This document shows, piece after piece, positions 1 to 7,580 of a stretch of DNA of 64,000 nucleotides (position 1 is the stretch's first letter; each line of letters begins with the position of its first letter). The DNA lies in the NCBI RefSeq assembly GCF_010686725.1, contig NZ_JAAGWZ010000001.1:1-64000 (forward strand), in the 5' to 3' direction. The notes below the pieces were generated by a model, which was not told where the DNA came from, searched no databases, and worked only from the letters and a program-made list of their open reading frames with translations. The stretch comes from Galbitalea soli (GTDB taxonomy: Bacteria > Actinomycetota > Actinomycetes > Actinomycetales > Microbacteriaceae). A program made the translations under genes and the position numbers.

Positions 1-55
1 CCTGGGTGCGGCCCTCGAGGATAACGGCGGTGATAACCAGTCGGGCGATCGTCAT
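1..55 (-). CDS. IS481-family transposase, N-terminal fragment cut by window edge
   Basis: An ATG at 55 on the minus strand opens a frame that runs off the left edge after 18 codons, reading MTIARLVITAVILEGRTQ. That opening resembles the start of IS481-type DDE transposases, where a short basic N-terminus leads into a helix-turn-helix. The flanking paired repeats at 78-116 and 145-186 are of the kind found upstream of such transposase genes. Only the start is visible, so whether the enzyme is intact cannot be judged. The family call rests on recognition of a very short segment. Confidence 0.6.
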   Translation of the reverse strand, partial: MTIARLVITAVILEGRTQ

Positions 56-77
56 CCGTCATCGTGACCGGTGCAGG

Positions 78-116
78 GTTTCCTATGTCCTGACACACCG
101 GTTTCCTATGTCCTGA
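78..116. repeat. Direct repeat pair, 23-base period
   Basis: The 16-mer GTTTCCTATGTCCTGA occurs at 78-93 and again, identical, at 101-116. It lies just upstream of the transposase start on the minus strand, so it may be a transposase-binding or promoter element. Confidence 0.8.
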
Positions 117-144
117 ACCCAGACACCCTTGGATCCACAGTGTG

Positions 145-186
145 ATGACTCGCGACATGTGTCGCAGATGAGTCGCGAGATATGTC
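145..186. repeat. Second direct repeat pair, 23-base period
   Basis: ATGACTCGCGACATGTGTC at 145-163 is repeated with three changes at 168-186. The period (23 bases) equals that of the pair at 78-116, which suggests that one protein binds all four copies on one face of the helix. This is probably the terminal region of the insertion sequence. Confidence 0.75.
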
Positions 187-190
187 ACTG

Positions 191-217
191 AGAGCCCGGC
201 CATCGGCCGGGCTCTTT
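191..217. terminator. Perfect 11-bp hairpin, likely intrinsic terminator
   Basis: AGAGCCCGGCC, a 3-base loop (ATC), then GGCCGGGCTCT and TTTCAT. The T run lies on the plus-strand side, so it works best for rightward transcription out of the insertion sequence. It is also the only hairpin near the 3' end of the leftward araC-type gene. Confidence 0.6.
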
Positions 218-287
218 CATGTCGTTCCGCCAGCGCCGACGTCAGTGACCGTGGGCCCACCGGAACGGTTGGCACGGCTCGCCGGAG

Positions 288-1265
288 TCACGAGTGCTGC
301 GCCGCCGACCGCGAGGCCGTGCGGTACTCGCGCGGGGTCATCCCCGTTTCGCGACGGAACTGCCGGTTGAAGTTGGTGAGCCCGCTGAATCCGGCCGCGA
401 AGCAGATCGCGGCGATCGGATCGGTGGTGTGGGTCAGCAGCTCGCGCGCCTTCGCGATCCGCAGCGTGCGCACCACCTCGGTGAAGGTGCCCCCACTGGC
501 GCGGCGGAAGTATTTGGAGAAGGTCGGCTGCGACATCCGGGCCCGCCGGGCCGCCTCGGAGAGGGTGACCGGCCCGCCGATGTTGGCATACACGTAGGCG
601 AGGCCCGCGTCCAGTGCGGCCGCCTCGTCGCGCGATGCGGGCGTCGCCAGCCAGCGGTGCGAGACGAACCGCAGCTCCGACTCCGGTGCCCCCAGGAGGA
701 GCCCGATCAGGGCCAGGAAGTGCCCCATGCGGGTCGGCCCGGATGACCTCCCGACGCCCTCGATCTCCTCCGCCGCGCGCTCCGCCGTTCGCCCCCCGAA
801 CACGATTCCCCGGTGCGAGGCACGCAGCAGCGCGCGCGCCTGGCCCAGCTCGGGGATCACCGCGGCGCACTTCTCGAACCACGCGTCGTCGAAATGCACC
901 ACCCCGTCGCGGGCGCGCACCACGGTGCCGGGGGAGACGTCGCTGATCCACTCGCGCGGGAGATGCGGGCCGACGAGCGAGACGTGACCCGGGCTGAATC
1001 GGCCGACGCGATCACCGATGATGTAGTGCCCGCTCGTGCGGCGCACCAGGTGGATCTCGTACCCGGTGGGGCCCTGAGTCTCCGTCTCGGTGGGCGGATA
1101 GTCGCGGTCGACGAAACCGAAGCCCGGGTCGGCCGAGTGGTCGCCCCCGGCTCGGCGCGCATCCTGCCCGCGTGGGCGGGCAAGATCGCTGAACGGGCGA
1201 CCGCCGAGGTGCAGTCGGGTCGCGGGTGCGGCGATGGGGGTGGGGGCAGGGGCGGCAGGGCGCAC
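288..1265 (-). CDS. AraC-family transcriptional regulator
   Basis: A 325-residue regulator with an N-terminal ligand-sensing region (about residues 45-200, cupin-like in this family) and a C-terminal double helix-turn-helix, seen in LSEAARRARMSQPTFSKYF and in the conserved ending GLTNFNRQFRRETGMTPREY. The start is a GTG at 1265 preceded by AGAGGAG; no ATG gives a sensible N-terminus. It is transcribed away from the two polyol-dehydrogenase-family genes at 1494 and 2849, with a 228-base shared promoter region. Control of those genes in response to a sugar alcohol is therefore the natural guess. The inducer is unknown, and the first 30 residues are Pro/Ala-rich and poorly conserved. Confidence 0.85.
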   Translation of the reverse strand: MRPAAPAPTPIAAPATRLHLGGRPFSDLARPRGQDARRAGGDHSADPGFGFVDRDYPPTETETQGPTGYEIHLVRRTSGHYIIGDRVGRFSPGHVSLVGPHLPREWISDVSPGTVVRARDGVVHFDDAWFEKCAAVIPELGQARALLRASHRGIVFGGRTAERAAEEIEGVGRSSGPTRMGHFLALIGLLLGAPESELRFVSHRWLATPASRDEAAALDAGLAYVYANIGGPVTLSEAARRARMSQPTFSKYFRRASGGTFTEVVRTLRIAKARELLTHTTDPIAAICFAAGFSGLTNFNRQFRRETGMTPREYRTASRSAAQHS

Positions 1266-1493
1266 GGGTCTCCTCTGGATGACCGCGCCCGGTCTGGTCT
1301 GACTGTCGAAAAAAAGTACCAGAACTTCGCGGAATCGAGCGCGGAGTGTGCGCCGTACCTCGCCTACCGTTGCCTTCTGTCGGGCCTCGGCGCCTCGAGG
1401 CTCGCTCCGACGGCATCCATGGTCCCGGTCGGAGCGGGATGGTGCCGAGGCCCCGTCCCGCGCAGACGCGCATCCATCACCGACGAAGGCGCG

Positions 1494-2861
1494 ATGTCCA
1501 TCACCCTCCCCACCCTGTCCGACGCGAGCGTCGATCGGCTCGACGTCCGAGTCGCCCGCCCGTCGTACGACCGGGCGGCCGTGGGGGTCGGCATCGTCCA
1601 ACTCGGCGTGGGAGGGTTTCACCGCGCCCAGCAGGCGGTCGCCATCGACACCTTGATGAACCTCGGTCAGGCCATGGACTGGGGCATCTGCGGCATCGGC
1701 GTCCACCCGAGCGAACGCCGGGTGGTCGAGACGCTCGCGCGCCAGGACGGCCTCTACACGCTCATCCTCCGCAATCGAGACGGCAGCGTCGACCACCGCA
1801 TCATCGGCAGCATGGTCGGCTGCCTCTATGCACCGGATGATCCGCGCGCCGTGGTCGCACGACTCCTCGATCCCGCCGTCCGCATCGTCTCCCTGGCGGC
1901 GGCGCGCGGCGGGTACGGGTTCGCCATCCGGCTGGTGGTGGAGGGGCTGCGGAGACGACGGGAGCGGGGAATGCTCCCGTTCACGGTGCTGTCCTGCGAC
2001 GATCCGCCGGGCAACGGGGAACGCGCGCGTGGCGCCGTGACCGAGACCGCCCGCGGTCTGGATGAGCGACTCGCCGACTGGATCGATCGCGAGGTGCGAT
2101 TCCCCCGGGCCGTGGTGGAACCCGCCGCCACGCCGACCACGGCGTTCGACGTCACCTCGGTCGCTCGAGCGACCGGGCTGAGCGACGGGTGGCCGGTCAT
2201 CACCGAGCCCGGCGATCGCTGGGCCGTCGAAGACGATTTCGGGGCTGGTCGACCGCACCTCGAGATCAGCGGGGTCTCCGTCGTCGACGACATCGAGCCC
2301 TACGAACTCCTCACGATCCGCCTGCAGCGCGGTGGGCTCACCGCGGCGGCCTACCTGGGCGCTCTCGCGGGATACCGATATCTGCACGAGGTCGGTCGGC
2401 ACCCGACGCTCGCCCGCCTGCTCGTCGCGTTTCTCGCCGACGAGGTCGGGCCGACCCTGCGGGGAATCGCCGTCGCCGAACTGGCGGAGGCCGAGCGTCG
2501 GTTCCGGCATCGTCTCGCCGAGCCCCGGTATCGTGGCCGACTCCCGGCGGTCGAGGCCAGTCCGCACCCGGTCGACTGGCTGCTCCCCATCGTTCGGACG
2601 CGCCTCGATGCGGGCTGCTCCGCGGAGCTGTCCGCCGCCATCGTCGCCGCGTGGCGCCACCGCGCGGGGGCCGCGGATCGCGCCCGCTGGGCACTCGCCA
2701 TCGACGCTGCTGCGCTCCCCGAGCTCGACGACTTCCTCGCCAGCCTCGCAGCGGCCGAGCACACGCTGGCGACGCGGGGCATCGCTGCGCTCGCGGCGGA
2801 GCGCACCGCCCACCGCGCCCCACTCACACCCCTCACCGAAAGGTCACCATGGTCGCACTGA
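1494..2861 (+). CDS. Mannitol dehydrogenase family protein, probable pseudoenzyme
   Basis: A 455-residue member of the polyol-specific long-chain dehydrogenase family (mannitol 2-dehydrogenase, fructuronate reductase). The Rossmann start is seen in VGIVQLGVGGFHRAQQA, and the C-terminal domain has EPYELL and AAAYLGALAGYRYLHEV. The family's catalytic triad Lys-x4-Asn-x2-His is replaced by Thr274, Arg279 and Leu282. The usual SCDN motif reads SCDD, and the segment after VSL is shortened relative to the family's usual 480-490 residues. The frame is intact, with GAAGG before the ATG at 1494. It overlaps the next gene by 13 bases, so the two are co-translated. It is either catalytically dead or has changed function, perhaps as a sugar-binding partner. 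Confidence 0.8.
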   Translation: MSITLPTLSDASVDRLDVRVARPSYDRAAVGVGIVQLGVGGFHRAQQAVAIDTLMNLGQAMDWGICGIGVHPSERRVVETLARQDGLYTLILRNRDGSVDHRIIGSMVGCLYAPDDPRAVVARLLDPAVRIVSLAAARGGYGFAIRLVVEGLRRRRERGMLPFTVLSCDDPPGNGERARGAVTETARGLDERLADWIDREVRFPRAVVEPAATPTTAFDVTSVARATGLSDGWPVITEPGDRWAVEDDFGAGRPHLEISGVSVVDDIEPYELLTIRLQRGGLTAAAYLGALAGYRYLHEVGRHPTLARLLVAFLADEVGPTLRGIAVAELAEAERRFRHRLAEPRYRGRLPAVEASPHPVDWLLPIVRTRLDAGCSAELSAAIVAAWRHRAGAADRARWALAIDAAALPELDDFLASLAAAEHTLATRGIAALAAERTAHRAPLTPLTERSPWSH

Positions 2862-3886
2862 TGCGAGCCGCCCTCCTCGAGCGCGCGGGGGTAGTCGAGA
2901 CCTCCATCATCGAGGTTCCCCCGCTCGACGCCGATCAGGTGCTCATCGAGGTCTCCGCGGTCGGGGTGTGCGGCAGCGACGTGCACTACTTCGAGCACGG
3001 GCGAGTCGGCCCGTTCGTGGTGGAGGCGCCGATCATCCTCGGGCACGAACTGTCGGGCACGATCGTCGACGTCGGCGCCGCAGTGGATCGCCGGCGCATC
3101 GGTGAGCGGGTCGCCGTCGAACCGCAGCGCCCGTGCCGCGTCTGCACGCAGTGCAAGGCGGGGCGCTACAACCTCTGCCCCGACATGGAGTTCTTCGCGA
3201 CCCCGCCCATCAACGGCGCGTTCTGCGAATTCGTCGCCATCCAGTCCGACTTCGCGCACGCCGTGCCCGACACGGTCAGCGACGAGGCCGCGGCGCTCAT
3301 CGAACCACTGTCGGTCGCGATTTGGGCCTGCCAGCGCGCGCAGGTGGGCGTCGGCAGTCGTGTGCTCGTGGCCGGCGCGGGGCCGATCGGCGTCATCGTC
3401 GCTCAGACCGCACGCGCCTTCGGAGCCTCCGAGGTCATCGTGACCGACGTGGATGCCCAGCGCCGCGCCTTCGCCCTCGAGCACGGCGCGACCGTCGTGC
3501 TCGACCCCGCACACGACGACGTCAGCACCCTCGGGGTGGACGCCTTCGTCGACGCATCCGGTGTGCCCTCGGCGGTCATCGCCGGGATCGAGGCCGTTCG
3601 GCCGGCGGGCATCGCCATGCTGGTCGGCCTGGGGCACGAGATGATGGCGCTGCCCGTCTCGGCGATCCAGAGCCGGGAGATCTGGGTGAGCGGCGTGTTC
3701 CGCTACGCGAACACCTGGCCGACGGGCATCGAGCTCGTCGCGAGCGGGCGCGTGAATCTCGATGCCCTGGTCAGCGGGCGATTCGGTCTCGACGAGGTGG
3801 ATCGCGCGCTCTCCGTCGGACGGGAGCCCGGCCAGATGAAGGTCGTCGTGCACCCGTGGAAAGGGTGGAACGCGGCGCGAACCTGA
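2849..3886 (+). CDS. Zinc-dependent polyol dehydrogenase (sorbitol/xylitol type)
   Basis: A 345-residue medium-chain zinc dehydrogenase that likely oxidises a sugar alcohol with NAD+ in the cytoplasm. Catalytic-zinc ligands are in VGVCGSDVHYFEHG and in GHE of ILGHELSG. The structural-zinc cysteines are in CRVCTQCKAGRYNLC. The cofactor site is VLVAGAGPIG followed by VTDVD, whose Asp favours NAD+. The length is normal for the family. The ATG at 2849 has AAAGG upstream and lies inside the end of the preceding gene. Pairing with a mannitol-dehydrogenase-like protein under a divergent AraC gene suggests polyol catabolism. The exact substrate (xylitol, sorbitol or another) cannot be read from sequence. 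Confidence 0.88.
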   Translation: MVALMRAALLERAGVVETSIIEVPPLDADQVLIEVSAVGVCGSDVHYFEHGRVGPFVVEAPIILGHELSGTIVDVGAAVDRRRIGERVAVEPQRPCRVCTQCKAGRYNLCPDMEFFATPPINGAFCEFVAIQSDFAHAVPDTVSDEAAALIEPLSVAIWACQRAQVGVGSRVLVAGAGPIGVIVAQTARAFGASEVIVTDVDAQRRAFALEHGATVVLDPAHDDVSTLGVDAFVDASGVPSAVIAGIEAVRPAGIAMLVGLGHEMMALPVSAIQSREIWVSGVFRYANTWPTGIELVASGRVNLDALVSGRFGLDEVDRALSVGREPGQMKVVVHPWKGWNAART

Positions 3887-3904
3887 CGCGCCGCCGCTCG
3901 TCGC

Positions 3905-3910
3905 TACGAT
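3905..3910 (+). promoter_or_regulatory. -10 element for leaderless lysE-type gene
   Basis: TACGAT ends 6 bases before the ATG at 3917 and no Shine-Dalgarno is present. This is the arrangement expected for a transcript that starts at the initiation codon. Confidence 0.5.
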
Positions 3911-3916
3911 CGACCC

Positions 3917-4549
3917 ATGGTTCCGCTCCCCAATCTGATCGCCTTCAGTGTCGCTGCCACGGTCCTGATCCTCATCCCGGGCCCGAGCCTCCTGTTCGTC
4001 ATCGGGCGGGCCCTCTCACTCGGGCGCATCGGCGGCCTCCTCAGCGTCGCGGGTAACTCGCTGGGCGTGTTCGCGCAGGCCGTCGCCGTCGCCCTCGGGC
4101 TGGGCGCCCTCATCGAGGCCTCCACGATCGTCTTCACGATCGTCAAGTTCGGCGGTGCCGCCTTCCTCATCTACCTCGGCATTCAGGCCATCCGTCACCG
4201 CGCGCAGCGCGCCGCCTCACCCACCCTCGCCCCGCGCAGCAGGTTCCGCGCCTTCGCCGAGGGCCTCCTCGTGGGGGTGAGCAACCCCAAGACCGTCGTC
4301 TTCTTCATCGCGATCCTGCCGCAGTTCATCAGCGTTCCGGCGGGCAACGCTCCGGCGCAGCTCCTGCTGCTGGGCGCCGTGTTCTTCGTCATCAGCCTGG
4401 TCAGCGACGGCATCTGGGCCCTCGTGGCCAGCGCCGCCCGCGCGTGGTTCGCGCGCTCACCCCGGCGAATCGAGCGGCTCAGCGCGACGGGCGGAGTCGC
4501 CATGATCGGGCTCGGCGGGTTCCTCGCGATCTCCGGCGTCAAGCACTGA
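3917..4549 (+). CDS. LysE/RhtB-family amino-acid exporter
   Basis: A 210-residue inner-membrane protein with about six hydrophobic segments. The N-terminal family signature appears in FSVAATVLILIPGPSLLFVI, and the SNPKTVVFFIAILPQF motif that marks RhtB/LysE translocators lies near residues 115-130. Family members export amino acids or their analogues by proton motive force. The gene stands alone between two unrelated units, and the substrate cannot be predicted. The start is the ATG at 3917; a -10 hexamer sits directly upstream. Confidence 0.9.
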   Translation: MVPLPNLIAFSVAATVLILIPGPSLLFVIGRALSLGRIGGLLSVAGNSLGVFAQAVAVALGLGALIEASTIVFTIVKFGGAAFLIYLGIQAIRHRAQRAASPTLAPRSRFRAFAEGLLVGVSNPKTVVFFIAILPQFISVPAGNAPAQLLLLGAVFFVISLVSDGIWALVASAARAWFARSPRRIERLSATGGVAMIGLGGFLAISGVKH

Positions 4550-4559
4550 CGCCACCGGC

Positions 4560-5333
4560 TCAGCCGAGGAACGGCAGAACGGCCGCGGTGAGCTCTCGGC
4601 GCATCTCGGCGTCACTGATGGTCGCCGTATTATCCCCGGGCTGCGCGCCGTAATCGCCGAACATCGCGTGATCCGCGCCGGCGATCGTCACGAACCTCGC
4701 CGACGCCGGCAGCAACCGGGCATTCGCCGCGATCTTCGCCGGCGTGCTCAGTCCGTCGCGGCTCCCCGCCACCGAGAGCACCGGCAGGGATGACCGCGAC
4801 AGGTCTACCGAACAGTACGAGCCGAACAGCACCAGCCCGCCCACCGACGGGTCGTCGTGCGCGTACTGGCACGCCCGGACCCCGCCCAGCGAGTGTCCGC
4901 CCACGAACCACTTGCGCACGCCGGGAGCGAGCGCAGTGAACGTGGAGAGCGGGCGCGATTCGATGATCGCGAAATTCAGGGTGGGGCGGGCGATCACCAC
5001 GGTGACCCCGGCGTCGACGAGCGGGGCGAGCTTTGCCGCGTAGGCCTCGGGGTCGACGCGCGCCCCGGCGAGGAACACGAGCCCCACCCCCGTCGGAACG
5101 CTCGAGGGAATGAGGGCGACTCCGTCACCGGTCTCGGTCACGCGAATGCGCGGGTCGGCTCGGACGGCCGCCCACGGCCCGCGTTCCGCGGCCATCGGCA
5201 CGCTGGCCCAGCTGAGGAAGACGATGACGGCGAGCAGTAGCAGGGCGAGAACCCACAGCGCGAGGCGCTTGGCCCGGGGGAGTCGGCGGGGGACGCGACT
5301 CCCGCGCCGCTCGGAACGATCCTCCGACGTCAC
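4560..5333 (-). CDS. Membrane-anchored alpha/beta hydrolase
   Basis: A 257-residue protein with a basic N-terminus, one hydrophobic segment (about residues 25-47, WVLALLLLAVIVFLSWASV) and an extracytoplasmic alpha/beta-hydrolase domain. The nucleophile elbow is GGHSLGG, a likely acid is in GSRDGLS, and the His is in GADHAMFGDYG. It resembles the alpha/beta hydrolase fold-5 group of actinobacteria, most of which are uncharacterised. The start is a GTG at 5333 with only a weak ribosome-binding site. It lies 16 bases downstream of the small gene at 5350 and is probably co-transcribed with it. Confidence 0.8.
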   Translation of the reverse strand: MTSEDRSERRGSRVPRRLPRAKRLALWVLALLLLAVIVFLSWASVPMAAERGPWAAVRADPRIRVTETGDGVALIPSSVPTGVGLVFLAGARVDPEAYAAKLAPLVDAGVTVVIARPTLNFAIIESRPLSTFTALAPGVRKWFVGGHSLGGVRACQYAHDDPSVGGLVLFGSYCSVDLSRSSLPVLSVAGSRDGLSTPAKIAANARLLPASARFVTIAGADHAMFGDYGAQPGDNTATISDAEMRRELTAAVLPFLG

Positions 5334-5349
5334 GGCGTCGAGCCGGTCG

Positions 5350-5649
5350 TCAGGCGGTGAGGCGCGTGGGGAGCTTGATGGATCCCGTGGACGTGGCGGC
5401 GGCCGTGGCGGCGCTCGCGGTCATGGCGCCCTCGAGGCCCAGCGACACGTCCCACGCGAGGGTCTCGACGACCGTCTCCGTGAACATCGTCTCGTTCTCG
5501 TCCGACCGGCGCAGGGTGACGGCGAACGACGACCCCGGGCCGAACATGGCGGCGGCGCGCTCGCGCACCAACTCGTAGACGAGCTTCTGCATGTCTACTT
5601 CGGGCGGCGTGACGACGGCCGGGCGGAGGAATCGAAGACGTGAGGCCAA
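5350..5649 (-). CDS. Small conserved-type protein of unknown function
   Basis: A 99-residue frame starting at TTG (5649) with GAAAGG seven bases upstream. It has no transmembrane segment or Cys motif. The N-terminal half contains an amphipathic helix (VDMQKLVYELVRERAAAMF), followed by a beta-rich segment with an acidic patch (RRSDENET), and an Ala/Thr-rich C-terminus. No family is recognised. Codon use (G/C in third positions) matches its neighbours, which supports a real gene. It sits just upstream of the alpha/beta hydrolase in the same direction. Confidence 0.55.
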   Translation of the reverse strand: MASRLRFLRPAVVTPPEVDMQKLVYELVRERAAAMFGPGSSFAVTLRRSDENETMFTETVVETLAWDVSLGLEGAMTASAATAAATSTGSIKLPTRLTA

Positions 5650-5760
5650 TGGACTGCCTTTCGTGGCGTGTTCCCATCATTGTCGGCGTCAGGCGCGCGG
5701 GAGCCCGACAGACACGCCGAGACGCCTAGCGCATTCCCGTGCAAGGGCGCAAGAGCGAGA

Positions 5761-5789
5761 GGGGGCGCCACCTCACAGGTGGCGCCCCC
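5761..5789 (-). terminator. Perfect 13-bp hairpin downstream of permease gene
   Basis: GGGGGCGCCACCT, a CAC loop and its exact complement form a very stable stem 26 bases past the stop at 5815. The minus-strand sequence after it (TCTCGCTCTTGC) is moderately T-rich. It separates the permease transcript from the 5350-5649 unit. Confidence 0.7.
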
Positions 5790-5814
5790 GAGACATCAGG
5801 AGGAGCAGGAGCCG

Positions 5815-7350
5815 TCAGGAGGAGGCGGAGCCGAAGACCTCGTCCTCCATCTCGTCGTAGCCCTCGACCTGCGGATTGCCGTGCAGCCCGTGGCTGAGCG
5901 CGAACTCCTCCTCGGGCGAGAGCACGAGCCGGTGCCGGCTCACGAAGCCGAAGATGAGGAGGCCGACGATGTAGACGACCGCGATCGCCGCGATCGCGAT
6001 CTGGTAGCCGGGCGAGAACAGGAAGGCGACGAAGATGACGAGCGCGATCACCCCCGCGATCACCGCGCCGGGAATGCCGGTCGGGCTGAGGTACGGACGC
6101 TTCGCGTTGGGGTAGCGGCGGCGCAGCACGATGAACGAGATCATCTGCATGATGTAGGCGACCACGGCGCCCCAGATGGCGATGTTGAGCACGATCGCCC
6201 CCGCGACGGTCGCCGCCGAGCTTCCGATGTCGGTCGTGAACTGCACGACCACCAGCAGAACGTATCCGATGACGGCGCCGAGCACGAGCGCGATGACCGG
6301 GGTCTGCCGCTTGCCGGTGACCGACAGGAACTTCGGGTAGTAACCGGCCCGCGAGAGCGAGTAGAGGTTGCGCCCGTAGGCGAACATGATGCCCTGCAGA
6401 GAGGCGAGCAGCCCGATGAGGGCGAACACCGCGAGGATTCCCGCCAGGCTCTTCGGCACCATGAGGGCGAAGCCGTCGAGAAGCGGCTGACCCGACTTCT
6501 GGATCGCGGTCGCCCCGTTCACACCCGTGTTGACGACGAAGATGACGACGGCGCAGATGAGCAGCGTCACGAGCGCGAAGATTCCGGCGCGGGGAATGTC
6601 GCGCTGCGGGTTGTGCGACTCTTCCGCCGCGAGCGGCAGCTCCTCGATGCCGAGGAAGAACCACATGGCGAAGGGGATCACCGCGAGCACGGGCAGGAAC
6701 CCGTGGGGCAGGAAGGCGCTGTTGCCGGCCGTCGCCTTCACGTCGAAGAGCTTGTCGACCGAGAAGGATCCCGTCGCGAAGGCGACGATCACGAACACGG
6801 CGAGAATCGCGATCGCGAGCACGGAGACGATGATCGCGAGCCGGAAGCCGACCGCGGCGCCGAGCGCGTTCACGATCACGAAGGCGGCGTAGAGGATCGC
6901 CCACATCAGGTACGGCGAGATGCTGAAGCCGTTGAAGAACGCCTCGAGCGCACCGTTGGCGTACTGCGCCGCGAAGAAGACGACGACCGCCGTCGTGACG
7001 ACGTACTCGATCGACTCCGCGAGCCCGGTGATGAATCCGCCCCAGGGCCCGAGGGCCGCGCGCGCGAAGGAGTAGGCCCCACCCGTGTGCGGCAGCGCTG
7101 CCGACATCTCGCCGATGGAGAACAGCATGGTGAAGTACATGACGATGACGATGATCGTCGCGATGGTCATCCCGCCGAAGCCCGCATCGGCGACGCCGAG
7201 GTTCCAGCCCGAGAACTCGCCCGAGATGACGGCCGCGACGCCGAGTCCCCAGATGCCCCAGAAGCCGGCGCTGCGCCTGAGGGTGCGTTTCTCGAAGTAG
7301 CCCGCCTCCGCCTTCACATAGGTGGCGCCGGAGATGTTCTTTTCAGACAT
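5815..7350 (-). CDS. APC-superfamily permease, ethanolamine-permease-like
   Basis: A 511-residue cytoplasmic-membrane transporter with about 12 hydrophobic segments. The N-terminal half (SGEFSGWNLGVADAGFGG, then ALPHTGGAYSFARAALGPWG) resembles the ethanolamine permease branch of the amino acid-polyamine-organocation superfamily. The ATG at 7350 has GGAGG seven bases upstream; a longer frame back to 7449 lacks a ribosome-binding site. It is divergent from a glutamine-synthetase-like gene and the rest of a gamma-glutamyl catabolic operon. That context fits import of ethanolamine or a related small amine. The substrate assignment is inferred from similarity and context. Confidence 0.82.
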   Translation of the reverse strand: MSEKNISGATYVKAEAGYFEKRTLRRSAGFWGIWGLGVAAVISGEFSGWNLGVADAGFGGMTIATIIVIVMYFTMLFSIGEMSAALPHTGGAYSFARAALGPWGGFITGLAESIEYVVTTAVVVFFAAQYANGALEAFFNGFSISPYLMWAILYAAFVIVNALGAAVGFRLAIIVSVLAIAILAVFVIVAFATGSFSVDKLFDVKATAGNSAFLPHGFLPVLAVIPFAMWFFLGIEELPLAAEESHNPQRDIPRAGIFALVTLLICAVVIFVVNTGVNGATAIQKSGQPLLDGFALMVPKSLAGILAVFALIGLLASLQGIMFAYGRNLYSLSRAGYYPKFLSVTGKRQTPVIALVLGAVIGYVLLVVVQFTTDIGSSAATVAGAIVLNIAIWGAVVAYIMQMISFIVLRRRYPNAKRPYLSPTGIPGAVIAGVIALVIFVAFLFSPGYQIAIAAIAVVYIVGLLIFGFVSRHRLVLSPEEEFALSHGLHGNPQVEGYDEMEDEVFGSASS

Positions 7351-7473
7351 GCAGTCCTCCAGGGAGACGTGCGCGTGCCGATCGCACAGCGCGGTGAATT
7401 CAGATATCGGGTGCGGTGGCGTGCGCGATCGCGGGGATGATCGCCGCACGCTTATCCGAGAGCATGGCCTCTA

Positions 7474-7497
7474 TTGGTGGGTTGTGTCCACCATTGG
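7474..7497. promoter_or_regulatory. Candidate operator between permease and ligase genes
   Basis: TTGGTGG, seven bases, CCACCATTGG form an imperfect inverted repeat in the 230-base divergent region. The TGGT...ACCA ends resemble GntR/FadR-type sites, and a FadR-type regulator closes this cluster (11836-12573). Binding is inferred only. Confidence 0.35.
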
Positions 7498-7580
7498 ATG
7501 TAAATACCGCGTTACAGAACCGCATGGATGCGCGGGGAGCGCTGTGGTGTAATGGTCGGGTTGAAGGAGACGAATCGACC

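Larger units (their letters stand above)
1..186 (-). mobile_element. End of an IS481-type insertion sequence
   Basis: This stretch holds the transposase start (1-55) and two pairs of short direct repeats, both with a 23-base period, then stops abruptly before the hairpin at 191-217. It is taken as one end of an insertion sequence whose body lies left of the window. The exact boundary, and any target-site duplication, cannot be fixed from one end. Confidence 0.5.

Noticed and set aside
7351-7449. 33-residue N-terminal extension of the APC permease
   Set aside because: The upstream start lacks a ribosome-binding site, whereas GGAGG sits seven bases before the ATG at 7350.
7535-7580. tRNA-like segment (GTGGTGTAATGGTCGG) before the ligase gene
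   Set aside because: It resembles a D-arm only; no acceptor stem, anticodon arm or T-arm can be formed around it.
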